From Cupriavidus numazuensis (lineage in GTDB: Bacteria; Pseudomonadota; Gammaproteobacteria; Burkholderiales; Burkholderiaceae), in assembly GCF_905397435.1 (NCBI RefSeq), contig NZ_CAJPVI010000072.1:1-37616 (forward strand): a stretch of 37,616 nt of DNA, read 5' to 3'. The notes under the pieces were generated by a model that saw nothing but the letters and a program-made list of their open reading frames with translations, ran no database searches and was not told the origin of the DNA. Made by a program: the position numbers and the translations under genes. Positions 1-7,630 of this stretch are shown piece by piece. How positions within the stretch are numbered: position 1 is the stretch's first letter; each line of letters begins with the position of its first letter.

Positions 1-550
1 GCCGCGCCGGCCGCACGATGCCGCGCCGGGTGCGCCGCAGGGGCTGGCGCGCGAGCCATGCCGCGCCATGGGCCGTGGTCCCGCTGCCCACCTGCGCAAA
101 CGTGCCGAGCTGCCGCACGCACAGGCGTACCGCCCGGCACAGCGCGCGATGGCCGCCGAACAGGCGCAGGCTGGCCGTGACATCGAGCATCAGCGTGGCC
201 GCTTCGGGATCTTCATCGAGCGCCACCAGCGGCGTGAAACGGAGCAATGCCAGCGCCGCCGCATGCAGCAGTTCGCCTTCGGCGACCGGATCGCGTTCCA
301 GCTGCACCACCTCGGCCGACAGCGCCTGCACGCCGCCGCGCCGCATGCCGAAGCACACGCCGAGCGCCATGGCCGGCGTATTGGCCAGGATCACACGCTC
401 GCGCTCCATCACCGCCACCGGCACCGCATGGTGCAGCGTGCCGATGGCAGAAGATGCCGGGGAGGAAGTTGCCGGAACCAGTTCAGGCCAGTTCGGCTGC
501 AGCGCGTCCAGCGACAGGCGCGGCAGATGCACCGCGATCCAGTACGACAT
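1..550 (-). CDS. imuB: ImuB, Y-family polymerase-like mutasome protein (partial)
   Basis: This is the N-terminal part (about 183 residues) of a protein that runs off the left edge; the family is usually near 480-520 residues. It begins MSYWIAVHLPRL and contains the stretch ALDEDPEAATLMLDVTASL followed by LFGG, typical of ImuB (DNA polymerase Y-family-like, DinB-related). From family knowledge, ImuB is a catalytically dead Y-family polymerase that links the beta clamp, ImuA and the error-prone polymerase DnaE2 during SOS mutagenesis. The ATG at 550 lies inside the 3' end of imuA, so the reading frames overlap by 68 bases, which suggests translational coupling. dnaE2 would be expected just beyond the left edge. 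Control is presumably by LexA through the box upstream of imuA. Confidence 0.9.
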   Translation of the reverse strand, partial: MSYWIAVHLPRLSLDALQPNWPELVPATSSPASSAIGTLHHAVPVAVMERERVILANTPAMALGVCFGMRRGGVQALSAEVVQLERDPVAEGELLHAAALALLRFTPLVALDEDPEAATLMLDVTASLRLFGGHRALCRAVRLCVRQLGTFAQVGSGTTAHGAAWLARQPLRRTRRGIVRPAR

Positions 551-1355
551 GGGCGGAACCTCCCGCAACAACAGGTACAGGTGAAACAGCCGGCGCAGGT
601 GCGGCATGGCCGCCGCTGCGCCTGGCGGCCTCCATGCCCTCCAGCCGCAGCAGCAGCGGCGTCTCGCGCACCGGCCCGCGCCGCTTGTGGAAGACGATGG
701 ACAGTTCATTGCCCGGCAACGGCGACAGCAGCAACCGCAGCACCGCCGGCGACGACTCGCGCAGCGCCGCGGCCGGGCGCATGGCCCACACGGCGGCGTC
801 GCCGGCCTGCGCCAGCACCTGCAGGCGGCGTACCGCCTCGGGCCGCGCGGCCGGCAGCCACACCAGCACCGCGCCGAACGCCTGGCTGCGCAGCATCTGC
901 TCGGCCGCCCACAGCACATCGGCCTGCTGCGCGTTCTTGCCGGCACCGGCGGCCGCGCGCACCCAGTAAAGCTGCCGCGCCGGCAAACCCGCTGCGGCCA
1001 GCCCCATCGCATTGGGCAGGTAAGGCGGCCCCACCAGCCCGATACGCCGCCCCGCCGCCGCCAGCGCGCGCAACGCCGGCAGCAGCAGACGCAATTCGCC
1101 CGCCCCGCCCTGCGTGGTCAGCAGTTCCGTCACCCCGCCAACGGGCCAGCCACCACTGGGCAGTTCGGCCGCCAGTTCGGCATAGCCGGCCGGCCACACT
1201 GGCTGGCTGCCCGCACGGCCAAGCTGGCCGGCGCGCCACAGGCCGGGGTAGCGATGTTCGAGCGCAGCCACAGCCTCCTCCCGGGTTGGCGGAGGCGGCT
1301 GGGCAGGCGAAGCGAAAGCGAGGGCCTCCGCGGCGGAGGCTGCGGGTGCGGTCAT
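483..1355 (-). CDS. imuA: ImuA, translesion synthesis-associated protein
   Basis: This 290-residue protein resembles ImuA (a RecA/SulA-like ATPase-fold protein) of the proteobacterial imuA-imuB-dnaE2 cassette. Recognisable parts are the N-terminal region with HRYPGLWRAGQLG, the SGGWPVGGVTELL segment near residues 67-79, the hydrophobic strand RRIGLVGPPYLPNA near 103-116 and the C-terminal ELSIVFHKRRGP segment near 220-231 that is common in this family. In the family, ImuA acts with ImuB and DnaE2 in damage-induced mutagenic synthesis. The start at 1355 was chosen because it places the gene 49 bases downstream of a perfect LexA box. The C-terminal tail is rich in Ala and Pro and overlaps imuB. 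Confidence 0.88.
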   Translation of the reverse strand: MTAPAASAAEALAFASPAQPPPPTREEAVAALEHRYPGLWRAGQLGRAGSQPVWPAGYAELAAELPSGGWPVGGVTELLTTQGGAGELRLLLPALRALAAAGRRIGLVGPPYLPNAMGLAAAGLPARQLYWVRAAAGAGKNAQQADVLWAAEQMLRSQAFGAVLVWLPAARPEAVRRLQVLAQAGDAAVWAMRPAAALRESSPAVLRLLLSPLPGNELSIVFHKRRGPVRETPLLLRLEGMEAARRSGGHAAPAPAVSPVPVVAGGSAHVVLDRGASAAPVAGRAAAELA

Positions 1356-1403
1356 GTGAGGTTTGAGGCTCGCCGGAGGGGGCGAATGAGGTTTTTACGA
1401 TAA

Positions 1404-1419
1404 CTGTATATTTATACAG
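1404..1419. promoter_or_regulatory. LexA (SOS) box of imuA-imuB
   Basis: The sequence CTGTATATTTATACAG is a perfect CTGT-N8-ACAG palindrome with the AT-rich centre expected of a LexA site. It lies 49 bases upstream of the imuA start. On the minus strand a TTGCAC hexamer at 1436-1431 could be the -35 element, placing the LexA box over the -10 region. LexA repression and damage induction are the known mode for this cassette in other bacteria. Confidence 0.92.
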
Positions 1420-1530
1420 TATTCGCAGTTGTGCAAGGGGGTAAATGGAATGTGATCAAGCCGCAGTGCCGCTCGTACCAGATTCGCCTGTCCCGGCACA
1501 AGCGGTTATCGCGAAGCGTCCCCGGCTTAC

Positions 1531-1542
1531 TTCGCATGCGAA
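1531..1542. promoter_or_regulatory. Putative MarR operator, site 1 (enoyl-CoA isomerase promoter)
   Basis: TTCGCATGCGAA is a perfect 12-bp palindrome upstream of the gene starting at 1616. It matches site 2 (24 bp further on) and site 3 at the marR promoter, giving a common form TTCGCAYRCGAA. A -10-like TATACT at 1550-1555 lies between and against sites 1 and 2, a layout that fits repression. Assignment to the MarR protein encoded at 2408-2842 is inferred from shared sites at both promoters. Confidence 0.7.
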
Positions 1543-1554
1543 TCATATATATAC

Positions 1555-1566
1555 TTCGCACACGAA
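1555..1566. promoter_or_regulatory. Putative MarR operator, site 2
   Basis: TTCGCACACGAA differs from site 1 by two bases and begins exactly 24 bp after it, so both would be on nearly the same face of the helix. It overlaps the end of the -10-like TATACT and would cover the likely transcription start. Confidence 0.65.
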
Positions 1567-1615
1567 CCAACTTGATGCCGTTCCCTGGCATCGCACATTC
1601 CCCCGGAGAACCACC

Positions 1616-2392
1616 ATGCCCCCAGAAATCCGCACTGAACTCGACCACGGCATCCAGACGATTACGCTGTCCCGCCCGGACAAGAAGAACGCCCTCACGA
1701 ACGAGATGTACGGCACGCTCGCCGATACGATCGAGCGCGCACAGCAGGACCGCAATATCCGCGTATTGCTGCTGCAGGGTGATGGGGATAGCTTCACGGC
1801 GGGCAATGACCTCGGTGAATTCGCGGCGATTGCGTCGGGCAAGGGCCCGAGCGAACGTCATGTCCACCGCTTTCTGCGCGCCCTGGCCAATTCGACCGTG
1901 CCGGTCGTGGCCGCGGTTCACGGCAATGCCGTCGGCGTTGGCACCACCATGCTGCTCCATTGCGATTACGTCGTGCTGGGCGAGGATGCCCAGCTGATCA
2001 CGCCGTTCGTCAACCTCGCGCTGGTTCCCGAAGCGGCTTCGAGCTACCTGCTGCCGCTGCGCATCGGCCACGCACGGGCGTTCCAGATGTTCGCGCTGGG
2101 CGAGCCGCTTGACGCGAACACCGCGGTAGCATGGGGCATTGCCAACAAGGTCAGCGCCAACGGCCAACTGCGTGCAGACGCACGGCGGATGGCCGAGAAG
2201 CTTGCCAGCAAACCCGCCGGCTCACTGAGTGCCATGAAGACACTCATGCGCGACGCGGAGAAGCTGCTCGCGCAGATGAGCAGCGAAAGCGCCCAGTTCG
2301 AAGCACGGCTGGCAAGCGCTGAAGCCCGCGAGGCATTCTCCGCGTTCGCCGAGAAGCGCAAGCCGGACTTCCTCAAGATCGCCCAGCAATAA
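1616..2392 (+). CDS. Enoyl-CoA hydratase/isomerase family protein, isomerase-type active site
   Basis: This 258-residue crotonase-fold protein has the usual length for the family. The oxyanion-hole segment is FTAGNDLGEF near residues 60-69, and the second is in AVHGNAVGVG near 100-109. The two glutamates of true hydratases are absent: Thr111 and Phe131 stand at those places. Instead Glu139 occurs in LALVPEAASSY, the position of the single catalytic Glu in delta3,delta2-enoyl-CoA isomerases, so isomerase activity is more likely than hydration. The ATG at 1616 was preferred to upstream in-frame codons because GGAGAA precedes it and conserved sequence begins there. The next gene, convergent, encodes a MarR protein; shared palindromes suggest it represses this gene. 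The physiological substrate is unknown. Confidence 0.85.
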   Translation: MPPEIRTELDHGIQTITLSRPDKKNALTNEMYGTLADTIERAQQDRNIRVLLLQGDGDSFTAGNDLGEFAAIASGKGPSERHVHRFLRALANSTVPVVAAVHGNAVGVGTTMLLHCDYVVLGEDAQLITPFVNLALVPEAASSYLLPLRIGHARAFQMFALGEPLDANTAVAWGIANKVSANGQLRADARRMAEKLASKPAGSLSAMKTLMRDAEKLLAQMSSESAQFEARLASAEAREAFSAFAEKRKPDFLKIAQQ

Positions 2393-2407
2393 GTCCGGGT
2401 GACCTGA

Positions 2408-2842
2408 CTAGACCTCGCCCTCGTCAGCAGCGGGGAACTTCGTCTGCAGGCTGGTGAGCCACCGCGCCACCACGTCGAGCTCGGCTTCACTGAAACCTTC
2501 GGTCAGCCGGGCATTCAGATCCTTCAGTCCGGCCTTCGAACGCCGGCGCGCCGCGCGACCTGCATCGGTGAGCCACAGGCGCCATATGCGCCGGTCGGAC
2601 TCGTCCGCCCGGCGCTCGACAAGGCCGGCCTTCTCCGTCCGATCGGCAAGGCCGCTCATGCCCGGGGCGCCCAGATCCAGCGCCGCGGCGGCCTCGCTCA
2701 TCAGTGCGCCATCGTTCTCGCCCAGGAAGAACAGCAGCCCTGACTGGGCTGCCGTCGCACCGCCGAGGGCCGTGCGCGCTTGCGACCACCGCTGCAAGCG
2801 GCGCTGGCCGACATTCAAGAGATAGACGAGGCGATGTTCCAT
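2408..2842 (-). CDS. MarR-family transcriptional regulator
   Basis: This 144-residue protein is the normal size for MarR. A winged helix-turn-helix spans about residues 47-105, with recognition-helix sequence GAPGMSGLADRTEKAGLVER and the basic wing RADESDRRIWRLWLT. The C-terminal helix would form the dimer interface. It ends 15 bases from the convergent isomerase-like gene and is divergent from the LacI-type gene. A palindrome identical in pattern to those upstream of the isomerase-like gene lies 31 bases before its own start, suggesting that it represses itself and that gene, with release by a ligand, perhaps an aromatic acid or acyl-CoA as in related MarR proteins. The ligand is not visible from sequence. 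Confidence 0.88.
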   Translation of the reverse strand: MEHRLVYLLNVGQRRLQRWSQARTALGGATAAQSGLLFFLGENDGALMSEAAAALDLGAPGMSGLADRTEKAGLVERRADESDRRIWRLWLTDAGRAARRRSKAGLKDLNARLTEGFSEAELDVVARWLTSLQTKFPAADEGEV

Positions 2843-2872
2843 GTCGGGGATCTGTGCAGGGCTGTCATTTCA

Positions 2873-2884
2873 TTCGCACGCGAA
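2873..2884. promoter_or_regulatory. Putative MarR operator, site 3 (marR promoter)
   Basis: TTCGCACGCGAA, within the longer palindrome ATTCGCACGCGAAT, lies between the divergent marR and LacI-type genes, 31 bp upstream of the marR start. It is one base from perfect symmetry at each step with sites 1 and 2 and supports autoregulation. It is also 72 bp upstream of the LacI-type gene, so an effect on that gene is possible. Confidence 0.7.
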
Positions 2885-2955
2885 TGTTATCACGGGCCCC
2901 TGTGCCGGGATTCCGGCCACTGTTGTATCCTCCCGGCACTGCTTCCCGAAATGGC

Positions 2956-4005
2956 ATGTCCGATTCCAACGCCCTTCCTCCATCCGAACCCACCGGCAAG
3001 CCACGCCGCATCACCATCCACGACGTGGCGCGTGCCGCCGGTGTATCGCTGACCACCGTATCGCATGCCCTGAATGATCGTGGCGTGGTGGATCCTGCCA
3101 CGCGGGCGCGCGTGAAGCGCATTGCGGCGGAACTCGGCTACCGGCCCAGCGTGCGCGCGCAGCGCCTGCAGTCCGGCCGCGCGAACTGCATTGCGCTGCT
3201 GTCGTCGATGCCGTTTGCGGTGGCAGGCGGCACGTCGCGGCTCGGGTTCATGATGGAAGTCGCGGCCATTGCCGCGGAAGCCGCCATGGCGCGCGGGCTC
3301 GGCGTCGTGCTGGTGCCGCCGCTGGAAGGGGCCGGTGGCTTGCTGGAAACGCTCGACATCGATGGCGCGATCGTGATCGAGCCACTGGCTGGCGACCCGC
3401 ATATCGCGCGCCTGCGCGAGCGGGGCGTCAGCATCGTATCGGTCGGCCGCGAGCCGCTTACCGACAGCCCCGTGCCGTATGTGGACCTGCAGTCGGCAGA
3501 CACCGCGCGCTTGCTGCTGGAGCACTTGCATGCGCACCGCCGCACGCAGATTGGCCTGATGATCGGCGATGGGGCGCGCCAGTCATACGTGGAAACCGAG
3601 CGCGTCTACCGCGAATTCACGCAGGCGAACGGGCTGCCCTGCACACTGGTCAAGGCGCCCGAGGCGCAAGGCGAAGCCGCCGGTGCCGAGGCCTGCGCGC
3701 AGTTGCTGGCACAGATGCCCGGCCTCGATGCACTGTGCGCGCCCGTGGATGCTTTCGCCGTGGGAGCGATGGAGCATCTGCACAAGTTGGGCAAGCGCGT
3801 GCCGGACGATGTGCAGGTCGTGACGCGCTACGACGGCATCCGCGCGCGTACCGCGCACCCGCCGCTCACCGCCGTCAACCTGCACCTCGAGCGCGTCGCC
3901 GCGCTCGCCGTGGATCTGCTGTTTGCGCACCTGTCCGGCGATCGCAGCCGGCAAACCGTGGCGGGCCCGGCGCCGGAGCTCATCGTGCGCGCATCGTCAG
4001 CTTAA
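2956..4005 (+). CDS. LacI-family transcriptional regulator
   Basis: This 349-residue repressor-type protein has an N-terminal LacI helix-turn-helix at about residues 17-65 (IHDVARAAGVSLTTVSHALN), a hinge-helix region SVRAQRLQSGR, and a periplasmic-binding-protein-like effector domain from about 70 to the end. The ATG at 2956 starts 16 residues before the DNA-binding domain, which is typical. It is convergent with, and overlaps by four bases, the exporter/amidohydrolase/permease operon on the minus strand. A perfect palindrome with a central CG, the hallmark of LacI-family operators, lies upstream of that operon at 7631-7652, so it is the best candidate regulator. The effector is probably a nucleobase-like compound or breakdown product, by context only. 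Confidence 0.9.
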   Translation: MSDSNALPPSEPTGKPRRITIHDVARAAGVSLTTVSHALNDRGVVDPATRARVKRIAAELGYRPSVRAQRLQSGRANCIALLSSMPFAVAGGTSRLGFMMEVAAIAAEAAMARGLGVVLVPPLEGAGGLLETLDIDGAIVIEPLAGDPHIARLRERGVSIVSVGREPLTDSPVPYVDLQSADTARLLLEHLHAHRRTQIGLMIGDGARQSYVETERVYREFTQANGLPCTLVKAPEAQGEAAGAEACAQLLAQMPGLDALCAPVDAFAVGAMEHLHKLGKRVPDDVQVVTRYDGIRARTAHPPLTAVNLHLERVAALAVDLLFAHLSGDRSRQTVAGPAPELIVRASSA

Positions 4006-4715
4006 CCACGCAGCAGCACGACCGCGCCCGATACCAGCGCGAACGCCAGCACGCCCACGCGCAGCATGCGCTGGTTGATGCGCCGATGGACGAAGTGGCT
4101 CACCACCATGCCAGCCACCAGCACCGGCAACAGACCCATCGCATAGACGACCTGCGTCATGCCCAGCCGGTCGCTCGCTGCCAGCACCACGAGCGAGATG
4201 ACCTCCCCCACCAGGAAGCACAGCGCCACCGTGGCACGCAGCGTGGCCACGGGCGCATGCTGGTAGGCCAGCGCCAGCGGCGGACCGCCGACACCTGTGG
4301 CCGTTTCCGTCACGCCAGTGATCAGCCCGGTCGACGCGAATGTGAGCCGCCCCGGTGTGAAAGCCGGCGCCAGCAGCGACACAAGCGCCGCGGCAATGGT
4401 GCTTCCGCCTACGATCATGTTGAGCCACGCCATCGGCATCGCCACCAGCACCCAGAGGCCGCCGAACGTGCCCGCCACGCGTCCCGCGCTGATCCATCCG
4501 GCACCGTGCATGTCGATCGCATGGCGCTCGCGCCACGCTACATAGGCATTGAGCGGCAGCATGGCCAGCAGCAGTGCGCCGGGCAGCATGGCCGGCGCCG
4601 CAAGCGCCAGCACCGGCACGACGATCAGCGCAAAGCCCATGCCGGTCGCGCCCTGGATCAGCGCACCGGTGAACACCGCGGCGCAGACACTGAAAACCGT
4701 CAGATCCATCGTCAT
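4002..4715 (-). CDS. TauE/SafE-family membrane exporter
   Basis: This 237-residue protein has about seven to eight hydrophobic segments and the family's small-residue-rich repeats, GALIQGATGMGFAL near the N-terminus and TGLITGVTETATGVGGPPLA in the middle, the paired half-repeats of TauE/SafE (DUF81). Members export sulfite or organic anions, but many have no known substrate. Its start overlaps the stop of the amidohydrolase in an ATGA arrangement, so it is the last gene of a three-gene operon. Its partners point to export of a small anion made when a heterocycle is deaminated or opened, which is inference. Confidence 0.85.
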   Translation of the reverse strand: MTMDLTVFSVCAAVFTGALIQGATGMGFALIVVPVLALAAPAMLPGALLLAMLPLNAYVAWRERHAIDMHGAGWISAGRVAGTFGGLWVLVAMPMAWLNMIVGGSTIAAALVSLLAPAFTPGRLTFASTGLITGVTETATGVGGPPLALAYQHAPVATLRATVALCFLVGEVISLVVLAASDRLGMTQVVYAMGLLPVLVAGMVVSHFVHRRINQRMLRVGVLAFALVSGAVVLLRG

Positions 4716-6178
4716 GCCCCAGGCGTGCCGGAGGGCGACACCGTTTGCGCGTGCCGCGCGCGATGCGCATCCGCGTAATCGTGCAGCTTTCGGATCGGCG
4801 CGCCGGCAATCGTGTCGGCGGCCATGGCATGGATATCACGCATCAGCGCACGTGCATCCCAGTCCGGCGGCCACCCGTCCCACAATCGCAATTTGCCCTC
4901 GACAAACACCGCGCGGATCTGGTCGCGATTGGCAAGGCGCACGAGTTCCCACGTCACGTCCCACGAAGGCGTCAGCTCCGGCACGTCGAGATCGACCAGC
5001 AGGAAATCCGCACGCTTGCCCGCGGCGATCTCGCCGGTTACGTCGCCAAGGCCGGCCACGTCGGCAGCATCATGCGTCGCCATATCGAGCCAGCGCCAGC
5101 CAGCCCCGCACGATGAGTCGCCCACGCCGATGCCGAATGCGAAGCGCTGCGCCGCTTCCGCATAGTCGAGCAGGCGGAAGCCGTCGCTGCGCGTGCCGTC
5201 GGTACCCAGCCCCAGCCGCACGCCAAACGTGGCCATGGTTTCGGCCGGTGCCACGGCATTGCCCTTCCATGCGCTGGCCACCGGGTTGTAGGCAACCGCC
5301 GCGCCAGTGTCGGCCAGCAGGCGGATCTCATGCGGCGTGACCAGCGTGGCATGCGCCAGCAGCGCCGCGGGGCCAAGCGCGCCCACCGCAGCCAACTGTT
5401 CGATCGGCCGGCGGCCGCAGGCGTTGAGCGAACGCTCCACCGCCACCAGGTGCTCGTTGGCATGCGTCTGGAAGATTCGGCCAGCTTCGGCACACATGCG
5501 ATGTACGTGATGCAGCATCGCATCGCTTGCGACTTCGGGAATCGAGATCGCAAGCGATGGCGTGACCAGTGCGTGGTGATCGTAGCGGCCAAGATGCTCG
5601 GAGGCGCGGCGCAGGATGGGAGCGGCATCGAGCGTCTCGGCACCGGGCCGGTCGTTGCAGATCAGCCCCAGCACGCACCGCACGCCGGCATCGGACACGG
5701 CCCGCGCAATGGCGTCGAGTCCCGCGTCGCTGCGCGTGCCCGCATCCACGACGGTCGTGAAGCCGCCGCGCAGCGCCTCCAGCGCCGCGAGTTTCGACGA
5801 CAGGTAGAGATGTTCGGCGTTGAGACTGCCTTCCAGCGGTACCCATACGCGACGGAAGATCTCTGAAGGCTCGCCGAACACCAGCGACTTGCCGAACGAC
5901 TGCGTCAGGTGGTGATGGGTGTCGATCATGCCGGGCATCAGCAGCATGCGCGGCAATGAAAGCCGCTTCAGCGATGGAAACTGCGCGGCAACTTCGTCGA
6001 CTGGGCCCACCGCCGTGAAGCGTCCGCCTTCGACCACCACCGCGTGATCGCGCACGGCACCGTGGCGCAACAGCGTCCATTCGGGCTGCAGGATATGGGG
6101 TTCGGCAAGGCGTGCCGGGTCCAGGGGCGGCGTCAGATCGCCAGGCCACGCTGGCTGGAATGCGGATCGATGTGTCAT
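4712..6178 (-). CDS. Metal-dependent amidohydrolase (ATZ/TRZ / 8-oxoguanine deaminase type)
   Basis: This 488-residue protein belongs to the amidohydrolase superfamily. The metal site is complete for the mononuclear deaminase subgroup: His88 and His90 in DTHHH, His239 in FQTHANEH with Glu242 nearby, His276 in LAHATLV, and Asp327 in LGTDGTRSD. Relatives are 8-oxoguanine deaminase, guanine deaminase, SsnA and the triazine hydrolases, which remove an amino or halogen group from a nitrogen heterocycle. The gene sits 21 bases after the NCS2 permease and overlaps the TauE-type gene, so import, hydrolysis and anion export are probably co-expressed. The exact substrate cannot be fixed from sequence; a purine or pyrimidine derivative is the most economical guess. 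Confidence 0.85.
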   Translation of the reverse strand: MTHRSAFQPAWPGDLTPPLDPARLAEPHILQPEWTLLRHGAVRDHAVVVEGGRFTAVGPVDEVAAQFPSLKRLSLPRMLLMPGMIDTHHHLTQSFGKSLVFGEPSEIFRRVWVPLEGSLNAEHLYLSSKLAALEALRGGFTTVVDAGTRSDAGLDAIARAVSDAGVRCVLGLICNDRPGAETLDAAPILRRASEHLGRYDHHALVTPSLAISIPEVASDAMLHHVHRMCAEAGRIFQTHANEHLVAVERSLNACGRRPIEQLAAVGALGPAALLAHATLVTPHEIRLLADTGAAVAYNPVASAWKGNAVAPAETMATFGVRLGLGTDGTRSDGFRLLDYAEAAQRFAFGIGVGDSSCGAGWRWLDMATHDAADVAGLGDVTGEIAAGKRADFLLVDLDVPELTPSWDVTWELVRLANRDQIRAVFVEGKLRLWDGWPPDWDARALMRDIHAMAADTIAGAPIRKLHDYADAHRARHAQTVSPSGTPGA

Positions 6179-6199
6179 TCGGATTTCCGGATACGGTTT

Positions 6200-7531
6200 T
6201 CAGTGCGTGACAGGCGCCACGTCGGCGACGCGCCTGGCGCCCGTGTGGAAGAACAGGAAGTTGAGCAAGGCGGCAGTGAAGGCGCCCATCGCCACGCCAT
6301 TGCCTAGCAGGATGCGCAGGTTGGCCGGCAGTGCGCCGTAGATGCCGGGGACGAGGATCGGCAGCAGTCCGGCCGCGAGCGCCACGGCCACCACGTACAT
6401 ATTGGCGTGGTCGCGCAGATCGACACGGCGCAGCACGTCAATGCCCATGGTGCCCACGATGCAGAACACCACGAGGCCCGTGCCGCCGACCACCGCCTCC
6501 GGGATCGCGCTGATCAGCGACGACACCGGCACCAGCAGGCCAAACACCACGAGAATCAGACCCGACACCGCGGTGACATAGCGCGAGCGCACGCCGGTGG
6601 CGCGCACGATGCCGATGTTCTCGCCGCTGGTAATGATCAGCGAGGTGCCAAACACGCCACCAAGCAGCGACGCCAGCGCATCACCGCGGATGGTGCGCGG
6701 CACATCGCGCTCGCCGTCGACAGGCCGGCCCACGGCATCGCTGATGGCGAGGGTCTGGCCGGTGGCCTCGACCATCGAGATCACGGCAAACACCATCAGC
6801 GGAATGGCGGCCACGACATCGAACTGCGGCCAGCCGAACGGGAACGGCGTGGGCAAGGCCAGCAACGGCGACGCCGACACCTGCCCCGCATGGAACACGC
6901 CGAGCGCCATGGCCGACAACGCGCCGCCCACCAGCCCAATCAAGATCGCCAGCCGTGCCAGCGTGCCGCCGAACCACCGCGACGCCGCCACGGTACAGGC
7001 AATGGTAACGAAGGCCAGCAACAGGTTGAGAGGATCGACCGGTGTTCCGGCTGCCGGATGTCCTGCAATGAGCCGGCCCGAAACCTGCGCCAGGTTGATC
7101 GCCACCAGCAGCAGCATGGTTCCCACCACCACCGGCGGAAAATAGCGCAGACAGCGCCGGAACACGGGCAGCGCACAGAAGTAGAACAGGCCGGTGATGA
7201 TCACCGCCCCTGCCGCGGTCTGCACGCTGGTCTGCTGGGCGATCAGGATGAACAGCACGATGGGCGCGCCGCCAGGAAGCATGACGAACGGCAGCCGCGC
7301 GCCAATGCCGCGCCGGCCGAGCGACTGCAGCAGCGTGCCAAGCCCGCAGACCACGAAGGTCGCGCTCAGCAACTGCACCGACAGCGCGGACGGAAGATTC
7401 AGGGCCTTGCTCATCAGGAACACCGCCGCAATGGGCGATGCCGCCATGACCAGCACGTGCTGGAGACCGAAGACGAACAGCTGCCGCCATGGCAGGCGTT
7501 CATCCACCGGGGCGGGGGCGGGTTGGGACAT
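6200..7531 (-). CDS. NCS2-family nucleobase (xanthine/uracil-type) permease
   Basis: This 443-residue inner-membrane protein fits the 14-helix NCS2/NAT fold. The two conserved acidic positions of the substrate site can be read: Glu255 in ISMVEATGQT and Glu304 in the signature ENIGIVRATG. The ATG at 7531 was chosen over an upstream in-frame codon because GAGGAG precedes it at good spacing and the longer N-terminus is Arg-rich and not family-like. It is the first gene of the operon and has a perfect 22-bp palindrome about 100 bases upstream. The signature combines a Glu as in uracil permeases with the TG-SR-V pattern of purine permeases, so the substrate class is unclear. Confidence 0.9.
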   Translation of the reverse strand: MSQPAPAPVDERLPWRQLFVFGLQHVLVMAASPIAAVFLMSKALNLPSALSVQLLSATFVVCGLGTLLQSLGRRGIGARLPFVMLPGGAPIVLFILIAQQTSVQTAAGAVIITGLFYFCALPVFRRCLRYFPPVVVGTMLLLVAINLAQVSGRLIAGHPAAGTPVDPLNLLLAFVTIACTVAASRWFGGTLARLAILIGLVGGALSAMALGVFHAGQVSASPLLALPTPFPFGWPQFDVVAAIPLMVFAVISMVEATGQTLAISDAVGRPVDGERDVPRTIRGDALASLLGGVFGTSLIITSGENIGIVRATGVRSRYVTAVSGLILVVFGLLVPVSSLISAIPEAVVGGTGLVVFCIVGTMGIDVLRRVDLRDHANMYVVAVALAAGLLPILVPGIYGALPANLRILLGNGVAMGAFTAALLNFLFFHTGARRVADVAPVTH

Positions 7532-7630
7532 GTCGTTGCTCCTCGATTGGTGGGTCAGTCGTTGCACCGGTGACCTCGCGGAGGAGGCCCTGCGTCTGTG
7601 CGCTGTTGGCGTCAATCCGCACGTTTTTTA

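Noticed and set aside
68..1403. Long open frames on the plus strand opposite imuA and imuB
   Set aside because: Arg/Pro/Ala-rich products with no motif; the LexA box and ImuA/ImuB sequences fix the minus strand as coding.
2902..2939. Inverted repeat GTGCCGGGA / TCCCGGCAC with a 20-base loop upstream of the LacI-type gene
   Set aside because: The arms are far apart and GC-rich, with no second copy or regulator to link it to; chance is a fair explanation in this base composition.
7532..7615. Longer start for the NCS2 permease
   Set aside because: The added 28 residues are Arg/Ser-rich and unlike the family, while GAGGAG precedes the ATG at 7531.
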